NCBI GenBank assembly: GCA_016839365.1
Contig: JAEOUH010000028.1
Span: forward strand, 1-36,618
DNA from: Candidatus Hermodarchaeota archaeon
Lineage (GTDB): Archaea; Asgardarchaeota; Hermodarchaeia; Hermodarchaeales; Hermodarchaeaceae
Direction: 5' to 3'
Length of the DNA: 36,618 nucleotides
Part shown: positions 29,564-36,488 of the stretch, in pieces
Position numbering within the stretch: position 1 is the stretch's first letter
How the letters are laid out: each line of letters begins with the position of its first letter
The notes under the pieces: generated by a model
Database searches by the model: none
What the model was told of the DNA's origin: nothing
Seen by the model: only the letters and a program-made list of their open reading frames with translations
Made by a program: the position numbers and the translations under genes

Positions 29564-30754
29564 CTACCCTGGTTTTCGAAGTTTCGCGATAAAATAGCCA
29601 GTAAGGCCATGGGTATCAGGGTAAATCCGTTGAACCTTTGTTTTCATTGTGGAATCCCCTGCTAGCCCCTTTGAACCGAGAAAGGGGATTTGCGATTCAA
29701 GGGTAAAATCGTAGGTGTCGATGAGGTATTGTATGTTCAGCTCATTTTCTTCGATCGTCAACGTACATGTGGAATATACCAATATTCCATCTGGACCAAG
29801 TGCAGAAACCGCTGAGTCGAGTATCATTCGTTGGTAGGAAGCGGTGCTCTGAATACGAGCCAGCGTGGTTTCATCATACAGTTTGGGTCGAACCCCAAGG
29901 GCTGTACAGGGTGGATCGACAAGAACACGATTAGCCTGTACCGTAGGGTGTTGGGCTACGAATTCTTTGGCTCGGCCCACAAAGGGTGTGATGCAGGTTA
30001 TTCCTAACCTTTCTGCTTCGGTGAGGAGTTGGGTTAATCGTCGCTCTGAGCGATCGACTGCGATGAGCTGACATTGATTGTTGACTAGTTGGGCGATATG
30101 AGTACTTTTACCACCGGGAGCTGCACAGAAATCGATTATCGTTTCCCCAGGTTTAGGTGCAAGGATTGGTGCTACCAGCATAGCGGAAAGGGATTGAGAG
30201 TAGAACAGCCCCTCTTGATGAGCTGTAAGGTCAACGATACTGGGCACATCGTAATAGGAATTGGTTATTCTGACGACGAGCCCATGTTTTTGTTCAGCTA
30301 GTTGTGAACTGGCTTGTTGTGCAATGCCACTCCCCACTATATGCCCTTTAGGATTGACCACTGTGACTAAATCTCCTTTAGCGAATCTGTTAAAGCGTTT
30401 AACTCCGGGTCGATAGAGGTGACTCCCAACCAGTACGTTTTCGCTACTGGTTTTATCTGCGACGATGATTATGTCGCGTTGAGGAATTGGGCCAGTGGGG
30501 GTAATCGGCAGGGCTACAGCATTCACACCATAGTCTGCAATGGTTGCGTTGACATTTTCTTCTTTGAGCCGATCAACGAGCTCTTCGTTGGTAGTTCGAA
30601 GGGTATTGGTACGGAGGTAGAAGAAATCGCCTGGTTTGCTTAATGCCATCGTTAGAGTCTGGGTGCGTTGCTTGCCAAAAAGGTCGATGAAATAGTTGTA
30701 GAGTTCGTCGCTAAATTCGGACGCTTGAGGGGGTGGACGGATTGAATTTCGCAC
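29564..30754 (-). CDS. NSUN6-like PUA-containing RNA cytosine-C5 methyltransferase
   Basis: 396 aa. An RNA-recognition part (PGDFFYLRTNTLRTTNEELV), an embedded PUA domain (about 105-185: GSHLYRPGVKRFNRFAKGD, GHIVGSGIAQQ) and a SAM domain with IDFCAAPGGKSTHIAQL, VDRSERR, VDPPCTALG (motif IV) and VYSTCTLTIEENE (motif VI). The internal PUA is the NSUN6 layout; an archaeal homologue methylates C72 of tRNA. It starts at a GTG and ends 7 bases from the convergent pcm stop. It is the second NSUN enzyme here and differs from that at 11598, which lacks the internal PUA. Confidence 0.93.
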   Translation of the reverse strand: MRNSIRPPPQASEFSDELYNYFIDLFGKQRTQTLTMALSKPGDFFYLRTNTLRTTNEELVDRLKEENVNATIADYGVNAVALPITPTGPIPQRDIIIVADKTSSENVLVGSHLYRPGVKRFNRFAKGDLVTVVNPKGHIVGSGIAQQASSQLAEQKHGLVVRITNSYYDVPSIVDLTAHQEGLFYSQSLSAMLVAPILAPKPGETIIDFCAAPGGKSTHIAQLVNNQCQLIAVDRSERRLTQLLTEAERLGITCITPFVGRAKEFVAQHPTVQANRVLVDPPCTALGVRPKLYDETTLARIQSTASYQRMILDSAVSALGPDGILVYSTCTLTIEENELNIQYLIDTYDFTLESQIPFLGSKGLAGDSTMKTKVQRIYPDTHGLTGYFIAKLRKPG

Positions 30755-30781
30755 AGTCTTTCAGCTCTAGCCTGTGGAGCA

Positions 30782-31705
30782 TTACACTTCCACAAAGAAG
30801 GTTCCTTTCGCGATGAGTTTTACCTTTCCGGACACTAAAACACTTGTAGGAACGTTTTCTCCGACTACTTCAGCGATGAGTTGACTGGGTCGGCGAATCT
30901 CATATCCTTGTTCGATGATGATAGGGGTACCTCGTGAAGGTCTACGTAGAAGGTCATGGTGGTCCACATAGGCACCGATGGGTCCGGCGGCGCTCCCTGT
31001 TGCTGGGTCTTCAAGGACTCCGACATCTGGGGCAAACATTCGAACATGCACATCTGAATCAGAGTGGACGGTGTCAGTGCTAAGGATCACGATCTTTGCA
31101 GTAGATTCATCCTCAAGTGTTTTCAGGATGAGCGGTCCATCGGGTTGGGCTTTTTGCACAGCTTCAAGTGAACTGAGGGGTACGATAAGGAAAGGGGTGC
31201 CCGTTGCGACATATTGCATCGGGTAGTCGGTTGATAGTGCAGACGCGGGAAGACCGATTGTTGCTGCGATTGCGTCCCGATTTTGTATTTCAGTCAGGAA
31301 TTGGGGTGCTGGTTGAATCATCCGGATGGTATCTGATGAGACGTATTCAACTGAGATTTTCCCAATTCCGAGCTCTAGGTTGGTCTGGGGGGCAGTTGAA
31401 TCCACTAGCCCAGTGTACTTTAACACAAAGGTGCTTCCAAGAGTAGGGTGACCTGCAAAGGGGATTTCTTGAGCGGGAGTGAAAATGCGTACTTTGAATG
31501 AACAATCTTTGAGGGTAGGCTTTTCAAAAAAAGTGGTTTCCGAGAAATTCATTTCTAGTGCAATGCCTTGCATTGTATCAGTTGATATTTGGGAATTAGC
31601 AGGAATATCCCAGAACGTGGCAAGCTGATTTCCACCAAAGGGGTGGCGATCATCGACAAAGACGCTGGTTTGAATGTATGGCAGTTCTTTCAAGCGCTTC
31701 ACCAT
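30782..31705 (-). CDS. PhzF-family isomerase-like protein
   Basis: 307 aa, two-lobed diaminopimelate-epimerase-like fold. Motifs: VFVDDRHPFGGNQLATF, EMNFSETTFFEKP (the catalytic Glu), RIFTPAQEIPFAGHPTLGS and, in the second lobe, VRMFAPDVGVLEDPATGSAA. Members act as isomerases on small carboxylic acids; the substrate of archaeal forms is unknown. It lies 27 bases downstream of the NSUN6-like start on the same strand; whether they form an operon is unclear. Confidence 0.92.
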   Translation of the reverse strand: MVKRLKELPYIQTSVFVDDRHPFGGNQLATFWDIPANSQISTDTMQGIALEMNFSETTFFEKPTLKDCSFKVRIFTPAQEIPFAGHPTLGSTFVLKYTGLVDSTAPQTNLELGIGKISVEYVSSDTIRMIQPAPQFLTEIQNRDAIAATIGLPASALSTDYPMQYVATGTPFLIVPLSSLEAVQKAQPDGPLILKTLEDESTAKIVILSTDTVHSDSDVHVRMFAPDVGVLEDPATGSAAGPIGAYVDHHDLLRRPSRGTPIIIEQGYEIRRPSQLIAEVVGENVPTSVLVSGKVKLIAKGTFFVEV

Positions 31706-31860
31706 GATGCCAGGTGTGTACGGCTCAAGAAAAGAGCTTTTCCTTTGGTAGCCTTGATTTCGAACACTGCAGAGATTCCGGGGGAGAAGAACTGTGCAGG
31801 AGCGTTTTTTTATACCCTTAATCCCAGGGGGTAAACGACATCAGAGTCTGGTGATTACCG

Positions 31861-32067
31861 ATGATTGAGTTCAACGCTAGCGTATTAGAGCAAAACTTGA
31901 TTCAACTTCCTGACTGGCTTATTGAAAGCGCAGGGCTCAAGCAAGGTGATGTACTTCGATTAGCAGTGCTTCACAAGGTCATCGTGCAGATGGCTGAGCA
32001 ACCGGCAAAGAAGAAGACCAAGAAATCGAAAACGACAGCCCCCACAGAACCGAAGAGCGAAACGTAA
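31861..32067 (+). CDS. AbrB-like swapped-hairpin protein with Lys-rich tail
   Basis: 68 aa. Residues 1-45 fit the AbrB/SpoVT DNA-binding hairpin pattern: NLIQLPDWLIESAGLKQGDV then LRLAVLHKVIVQM. The C-terminal 20 residues are basic and flexible (KKKTKKSKTT, then APTEPKSET). Such proteins bind DNA as dimers, as toxin-antitoxin or global regulators. No toxin gene lies next to it, so a free-standing DNA-binding protein is likelier. GGTGA lies 6 bases before the ATG and TTTTTATACCC (31806-31816) is a TATA candidate. Confidence 0.7.
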   Translation: MIEFNASVLEQNLIQLPDWLIESAGLKQGDVLRLAVLHKVIVQMAEQPAKKKTKKSKTTAPTEPKSET

Positions 32068-32084
32068 CACCACTCCTTTTGGAT

Positions 32085-33104
32085 TTAGTAACCACGCTCA
32101 ACATCAACAACGTTGATGAAGTCCTTTCGCCCTTTCGCAAAGCGGGTTATATTGTCAATCACTTCATCCCAGCGATCCAAGTCATCGAAAGGGGAAGCCG
32201 CATGGTGCGGGGAAAGCAGAATATTATCAAGTGAATGGAAAGGCTCTTCATAGGGATATTTGCGTCCGTTTTCATCGGGCCCGGGTTGGTATGTGTACCA
32301 CACGTCAATCGCCGCCCCAGCGATTTCTCTTTCTTTGAGAATCTGATAGAGTGCCTTTTGGTTGACGATAGCGCCCCGTGCAACGTTGACTACAATGCCC
32401 TTCTTTCCTAATCGCTTGAGCTCGTTGAAGCCGATGAGATCCTCAGTTTCAGTGGTCAACGGGAGTGCGATAATGAGGGTGTCAACTTTATCGAGAAACT
32501 CATTCAGTTGTGATGGCGTGTATCTTTGAATGGGGGTTGGGGTGGAGCTGTCCTGGTTTTCCCAGCTACGACGAAGAACTGCGAAAGTAACATCAAATCC
32601 TGAGAGAAGTTCATGGACCTTCTGGTTAATGGCCCCGTACCCAAGTAAGCCAATGACCCGTCCACTCATTGGTATATTTTTGGCATCCGCATCGCCCTTA
32701 CGCCATTCACCAGCCATCATCCAGTTGTGATGAGGGACGATGTTGTTCAGGATGGCAAGGAGCATGGCTACAACATGTTGAGCCACAAAGATGGCGTTGG
32801 AATGCCCATTTACTAATGTTATCCCATGGTGGCGACCAACTTCATTGAACCAGGGAACGAGGTGTTGCACCCCAGCACCTGGGAAGATGAAAAGTTTCAA
32901 CTGTTTTGCGCATTCAAGGAGGTCTGGTGAGGGGCGCCATCCAACAATGATCTGCGCTGATGGGGCGTATTTCAGGAATTCTGATTCATCGGCCTCCTCA
33001 GGAAATATAAGATTCAAATCTGGGAGCGGACTCAGGCGTTGGCGTAGACGTATTTGCAGTGGTTCAGGAACCTTCCAGAGAAATAGCACAGTGGCGTTAC
33101 TCAT
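32085..33104 (-). CDS. D-isomer-specific 2-hydroxyacid dehydrogenase
   Basis: 339 aa. The NAD-binding domain has VIGLLGYGAINQKVHELL (GxGxxxx). The substrate/catalytic parts are VNGHSNAIFVAQHVVAMLLA, NVARGAIVNQKAL (Arg) and LLSPHHAASPFDDLDRW (His). It probably reduces a 2-ketoacid or oxidises a 2-hydroxyacid with NAD(P)H; the exact substrate cannot be told. A long insert GPDENGRKYPYEEPFHSLDN precedes the His motif. It converges on the AbrB-like gene (17-base gap). Confidence 0.92.
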   Translation of the reverse strand: MSNATVLFLWKVPEPLQIRLRQRLSPLPDLNLIFPEEADESEFLKYAPSAQIIVGWRPSPDLLECAKQLKLFIFPGAGVQHLVPWFNEVGRHHGITLVNGHSNAIFVAQHVVAMLLAILNNIVPHHNWMMAGEWRKGDADAKNIPMSGRVIGLLGYGAINQKVHELLSGFDVTFAVLRRSWENQDSSTPTPIQRYTPSQLNEFLDKVDTLIIALPLTTETEDLIGFNELKRLGKKGIVVNVARGAIVNQKALYQILKEREIAGAAIDVWYTYQPGPDENGRKYPYEEPFHSLDNILLSPHHAASPFDDLDRWDEVIDNITRFAKGRKDFINVVDVERGY

Positions 33105-33190
33105 TGGAACTCACAGGGTCACATCCTCATCGAAGAATAAAACTGCACACGGTTTTACTAGATATCCAGAGAAACCGAAAAAGAGTATAC

Positions 33191-33224
33191 CATTCACCCG
33201 CTGTGCGTCCACAACGGGTGAATG
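33191..33224 (-). terminator. Perfect 10-bp hairpin downstream of the 50-aa gene
   Basis: CATTCACCCG (33191-33200) and CGGGTGAATG (33215-33224) are exact complements with a 14-nt loop. On the minus strand they lie about 60 bases after the stop of the 50-aa gene and run into ACTCTTTTTCGG, a T-rich stretch. A second small stem (GGGAC/GTCCC, about 33230-33247) lies between. It is probably the terminator of that gene. Confidence 0.5.
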
Positions 33225-33285
33225 ATACCGGGGACCCACTCAGTCCCACAGTAATCATCGTAAGGGTTACGGGTTCTGGTTGTGG

Positions 33286-33438
33286 CTACCATTTGGAGCC
33301 ACGACGAGAGGTCATAACCTTGTATGCGCGTTGATAGCCAGGTGTGGGATGGGGGTTGCGGCAGCCAAGAGCTGCACGTTCGCCGACAGAGATTCTGTCG
33401 AATTGAACTTTCTTTCCTTTCTTCTTAAAGAGTGCCAA
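33286..33438 (-). CDS. 50-aa highly basic small protein
   Basis: A short gene from a TTG at 33438: MALFKKKGKKVQFDRIS, then VGERAALGCRNPHPTPGYQ, ending SRRGSKW. About one quarter of its residues are Lys or Arg, so RNA or ribosome binding is plausible. Support for a real gene: AGGTGA 6 bases before the TTG, a TATA element GAATATATCTG 25-30 bases before a likely transcript start, and a hairpin/T-run after it. The N-terminus and PTPGY turn look structured. I recognise no family. Confidence 0.6.
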   Translation of the reverse strand: MALFKKKGKKVQFDRISVGERAALGCRNPHPTPGYQRAYKVMTSRRGSKW

Positions 33439-33483
33439 TGTAGTTCACCTGTGAGGGTGCTCTGAAGGAGTGAAGGAGTGGAG

Positions 33484-33498
33484 CACAGATATATTCAT
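33484..33498 (-). promoter_or_regulatory. TATA box of the 50-aa gene
   Basis: The minus strand reads ATGAATATATCTGTG, 46-60 bases before the TTG; a start near 33465 gives a leader of about 27 nt holding the AGGTGA site. Confidence 0.5.
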
Positions 33499-33619
33499 GG
33501 GAGCCGGCTAGTTACCAAATACTCCAAACTTCTCATGAAAACACGCTAAAGGCGAACCGTCAAGTTCAGTTTTTTCTAGTAACATCTTGTGACCTCAAAA
33601 AGTGAGCCCAAAAGGTGAG

Positions 33620-33632
33620 TCCGCCTTATATA
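33620..33632 (+). promoter_or_regulatory. Strong TATA box upstream of a 30-codon ORF
   Basis: CGCCTTATATAAC is close to the archaeal TATA consensus. The transcript would start near 33652, about 17 bases before the ATG at 33669. An inverted repeat GTGTCA/TGACAC (33638-33643 and 33658-33663) straddles the expected start site. Confidence 0.5.
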
Positions 33633-33668
33633 ACGCGGTGTCATATGCTTTCTTCGGTGACACGAAAA

Positions 33669-33761
33669 ATGCACAAAAATCGTTATCCTCAGGGCGCGGC
33701 CATGACCAAGACAGAAGCTGATCGCGTCAAGTACATCTATTGGTTTGCTTGCCGCAACTAG
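33669..33761 (+). CDS. Possible 30-aa microprotein or small RNA
   Basis: An ORF of 30 codons (MHKNRYPQGAAMTKTEADR, then VKYIYWFACRN) has GGTGA 8 bases before its ATG, a strong TATA box upstream and a long-stem terminator-like hairpin 23 bases after its stop. It is too short to judge by composition. The same stretch could instead be a structured small RNA of about 180 nt. No family recognised. Confidence 0.35.
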   Translation: MHKNRYPQGAAMTKTEADRVKYIYWFACRN

Positions 33762-33783
33762 GACCACTGTTACGCTTCATGAA

Positions 33784-33842
33784 CGTGCCCATAACTCTTG
33801 GGGCTCGGGCGATTGGGCACGGGTCCCCTTTTCTCTCTTTTC
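33784..33842 (+). terminator. Hairpin and pyrimidine-tract terminator
   Basis: CGTGCCCA (33784-33791) and TGGGCACG (33814-33821) pair perfectly around a 22-nt loop, followed by a C/T tract with TTTT and TTT runs (33829-33842). From here to 34104 (about 260 bases) I see no convincing gene. Confidence 0.5.
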
Positions 33843-34104
33843 TCTCATCCTCAATCGTGTTTATGGTGGTTATTTTGTGGGTTAAAGGTGTTGGACAATG
33901 GGTATGCTCATGAAACCTCGTGTAGCGCTCACTTAACAGAGAAACAGCAGAACGGACGACACTACCGGATTTCACGAGTTTTTCTGGAAGCTTGGCTGTG
34001 GCCTTTGACAATCTAAGTCCCCCGTAAAGGTTGTATCCGCTCAGTATCCTCGTTGTGTAGAAGAAGCTATTGGCTCAACAAAAGAATGAAGCAAAAGTGT
34101 TAGG

Positions 34105-34332
34105 CTAATCTCCTTTGTGTTTTTTGGGTTGTTTGGCTTTTTTCCAGAGAACGCCTGGACTATAGGCGCCTGGCATGCCAGCAAATCCGTGTGAGTCTCT
34201 AGTATGGGGAATGAAATTTGAATCTTGATTTCTTTCATCGGTAAAGGAGAGGGTTTCTTTGCGTTCGATCAGCCAGTCGGCCCATGACAGCTTCTCATTT
34301 GCTTCAATTTTTTTTAATTTCCGTTTTCCCAT
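34105..34332 (-). CDS. 75-aa basic small protein
   Basis: 75 aa. A basic amphipathic start (MGKRKLKKIEANEKLSWADW) is followed by a polar middle (SFTDERNQDSNFIPHTRDSH) and a basic end (VLWKKAKQPKKHKGD). No TM segment. The TATA-like ATTATATTATAGG at 34341-34353 is only about 15-20 bases before the ATG, suggesting a leaderless or very short leader transcript. No family recognised. Confidence 0.6.
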   Translation of the reverse strand: MGKRKLKKIEANEKLSWADWLIERKETLSFTDERNQDSNFIPHTRDSHGFAGMPGAYSPGVLWKKAKQPKKHKGD

Positions 34333-34335
34333 TGA

Positions 34336-34357
34336 CCCAACCTATAATATAATTGGG
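34336..34357. promoter_or_regulatory. Palindrome spanning the TATA region of divergent genes
   Basis: CCCAA (34336-34340) and TTGGG (34353-34357) flank the AT-rich core CTATAATATAA, which reads as a TATA element on both strands. The gene at 34105 (-) and the GNAT gene at 34416 (+) diverge from here. A repressor bound to the half-sites would cover both promoters; this is inference. Confidence 0.35.
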
Positions 34358-34415
34358 AACCGAGGAAGATAAACTCTACTAGTCACACCAAATGTTGTAA
34401 GAGCTGTGATGTCTG

Positions 34416-35030
34416 ATGCCAATTGAATATGAGCCCTGTTCTCTCTGCCAAAACCATGCGGAGTATTCCTGCTCACATTGCGGAGAGCTAGTTTGTGCAA
34501 ATGATGCGCGAATACGCGTCATCTGTACTAATTGTTTCTCACAGAAACATTGCGAGTATCGAATTCGTCAATCATTCAGTGATGATTTGGAGTCCCTTGA
34601 AGCGTTAGTGAGCTTGTTTTGGGGAGACCCGATGCAATTGATGTTTGATCAGCACTTCAAGGTGACTGAATACCCCGCCATAATCGCTGAAACTGATCAC
34701 GGAATAGGCGGGTTCATCTTCTACACGCCATTCAGAAAAGATGGGGTACTCATCATAGCATTAGGGGTCCTTCCGCAATTTCAAGGATGTGGAATTGGGA
34801 GAGATCTTGTTGCCCATGTTGAAAAAATGGCTAAAGAACAAGGGCGACAGCTGCTCTTTGTTATTACGACTAATGATAACCTACCAGCTCTTGCTTTCTA
34901 CCAGCGGATAGGTTTTCAATTGTTTGAGGTCATTCCGAATGTTGTTTCCCAGAAGCTGGGAGGTTCGTTTCCTGGATTTGCAACTATTCCCATTCGTGAT
35001 GAGCTCAGATTGCGGAAGCATGTGATTTAG
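34416..35030 (+). CDS. Zinc-finger plus GNAT acetyltransferase fusion
   Basis: 204 aa. Residues 8-46 form a cysteine-rich treble-type finger: Cys8/Cys11, Cys19/Cys22, Cys27 with Asp30, Cys37/Cys40 and His45/Cys46, a cross-braced B-box/HIT-like spacing. Residues about 55-175 are a GNAT domain with acetyl-CoA motif VLPQFQGCGIGRDL (Q-x-x-G-x-G), ITTNDNLPALAFYQRIGFQL and preceding strand HGIGGFIFYTPF. It would acetylate an amine; the finger may select a protein or nucleic-acid target. This domain pairing is uncommon. Confidence 0.8.
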   Translation: MPIEYEPCSLCQNHAEYSCSHCGELVCANDARIRVICTNCFSQKHCEYRIRQSFSDDLESLEALVSLFWGDPMQLMFDQHFKVTEYPAIIAETDHGIGGFIFYTPFRKDGVLIIALGVLPQFQGCGIGRDLVAHVEKMAKEQGRQLLFVITTNDNLPALAFYQRIGFQLFEVIPNVVSQKLGGSFPGFATIPIRDELRLRKHVI

Positions 35031-35128
35031 GTTCACCTTCGTGTTTCACAGTGCTTTCGTAGTGCTTACCCTTTGATTGTCAAAGTTTAAAGAGAGAAAT
35101 TTGGCAGGCTCATTCGGTTGAAGTACCT

Positions 35129-35586
35129 ATGACACAAATTGCACCCGAGCTCTTACCTTCGCTGAAACAGGCGCTGAAACAACCGGGGGTTCTATGATCC
35201 GGGAGTATTACAGCTATACAAGCGCGGTCAGTCATTTGGGCTAGTCGGCCGCTTGGATAAGATTTTAGAAATGCATATTCGTGGTTTTAAAGACGGCTTA
35301 GTCGAAGCAGAAATCGAAATATCCAGAGACTACTTTGAGCATCTTGGACCTAAATCGTGCCGATCTGCTCAATCAGAATTGGAGTCCATTCTAAGGGAAG
35401 AAGGGATTTTTTTTTACTCCCAGTTCACCATCAGATGAAACAGAGCGGGTAGAAATACCAAGTAAGCTGACCGAGTGGCGAAAAATACTTGGTCTAACAG
35501 CTCTCGGAATCTTCGCAGGGATACCGGTTGCCCTTGTCACCTCTGCCCTCATAAATCCAAAAGTGAAAGGGGCCGTTCAAAAGTAA
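35129..35586 (+). pseudogene. Frameshifted gene: soluble domain plus C-terminal TM anchor
   Basis: Three reading-frame pieces join into one protein if one base is dropped at each of two homopolymers. Piece 1 starts at ATG 35129 (MTQIAPELLPSLKQALKQPG); a G5 run (35185-35189) shifts to FYDPGVLQLYKRGQSF, VGRLDKILEMHIRGFKDG and SELESILREEGI; a T9 run (35407-35415) shifts to TPSSPSDETERVEIPSKL and a TM end GLTALGIFAGIPVALVTSAL, stop at 35586. The joined product is about 152 aa with a tail anchor. A TATA-like GTTTAAAGA lies upstream (near 35085). The breaks are either real decay or sequencing/assembly errors in homopolymers. No family recognised. Confidence 0.65.
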
Positions 35587-35813
35587 TTAAGAGCCTCCAT
35601 CCATATGCGGATTTTCGTAATTCTAGTCTTTCTGATTATACAGGGGAATTAAATTGACACCGACTTCCGGAATAACATGAGCAAACTCATCATTCTGAAT
35701 GTGCTCTTCGTGATCGCATTTGCTACCTTCTCTTAAAGCGGTATCAGACCTATCAGCACCAACAACGTATACCCGCTAGAAACAAGCTGCAACGGAATAG
35801 CACTGCCGTTAAA
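35587..35813. other. Gene-poor stretch with two tiny hydrophobic ORFs
   Basis: Two plus-strand mini-ORFs, 15 codons (MRIFVILVFLIIQGN, from 35604) and 20 codons (MSKLIILNVLFVIAFATFS, from 35677), are strongly hydrophobic, but neither has a clear ribosome-binding site. They may be chance or signal-peptide remnants. I see nothing else here. Confidence 0.25.
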
Positions 35814-36488
35814 TCAGCCTAGATGGTTGACAAACACGGTGTTCATGGTCGCAACAAGATCGTCGAGGGCAGAGCCGGGTTCTAGGAGGATGCCGTTTAA
35901 CCAGTTTTCATCACGAGATATAAAGTTCCAGTCAAAGGGATTGGTGGGATTTGGTGTGCCGGTATAGGTGCCATTGAGGAACACAATATGCCCTGTCGGG
36001 CTTTGTATCGTGAAGAGTTGAATCCAGGTCCCATCCGCATATAGAATGTCTAAGCCAAAGCCAACGGAGTACTGGAGATCATAGAGGGAGTCAGCGGAAG
36101 GCATGGTGGCGTTTAGTCCGGAATAGATGGCGTTGTTGATGTTTTGCACTTCGGCAAGAGTGGTGAGGAACCATGCTTCGTAGAATGTAATACTGCCAGG
36201 TCCCAGCGAGTCATTGAGGAAGGTGGCAGACACGTTCCATGCCCCTGCGAGATTCGGGATAAATAATGCGGCCATCAGTTCAGGATAGATGATATCAGAC
36301 GAATTGCCAAGGATTTGGACTGCTAGGATATCAGACGCTTTGTCTTCCATGAAGCTAGACAGAGCAGTGCCAGAGACTCCGTCATCAACCGGCGGACCAG
36401 GGATAAAGAAGCTGAAAATATAAGGAGATGCGAGAAGAAGGCCAAGTACGATTGGAATTGCTAACAGTCCTAACCATTTCTTATTCAT
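35814..36488 (-). CDS. Secreted or membrane-anchored protein of unknown function
   Basis: About 224 aa. N-terminal anchor KKWLGLLAIPIVLGLLLAS (residues 3-25) is followed by a Pro-rich stalk (FFIPGPPVDDG) and an exported domain with several N-x-S/T sites and no Cys (AWNVSATFLNDSLGPGSITF, YDLQYSVGFGLDILYADGTW). The frame is open 40 codons upstream, but GGTGA lies 6 bases before the ATG at 36488. No family recognised; its size and N-x-S/T sites suggest a surface protein that may be glycosylated. No gene is seen from 36489 to the window end. Confidence 0.7.
   Translation of the reverse strand: MNKKWLGLLAIPIVLGLLLASPYIFSFFIPGPPVDDGVSGTALSSFMEDKASDILAVQILGNSSDIIYPELMAALFIPNLAGAWNVSATFLNDSLGPGSITFYEAWFLTTLAEVQNINNAIYSGLNATMPSADSLYDLQYSVGFGLDILYADGTWIQLFTIQSPTGHIVFLNGTYTGTPNPTNPFDWNFISRDENWLNGILLEPGSALDDLVATMNTVFVNHLG

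Noticed and set aside
33186-33285. C/D-box small RNA after the 50-aa gene (minus strand ATGATTA then CTGA)
   Set aside because: The C-box match is imperfect and spacing is not symmetrical; the two hairpins fit a terminator better.
33576-33767. Minus-strand 63-codon ORF
   Set aside because: Antisense to the TATA box, RBS and 30-codon ORF on the plus strand; no start signals of its own.
33727-34011. Minus-strand 94-codon ORF
   Set aside because: TTG start without ribosome-binding site, overlaps the terminator hairpin at 33784-33821 and the 30-codon transcript; composition not convincing.
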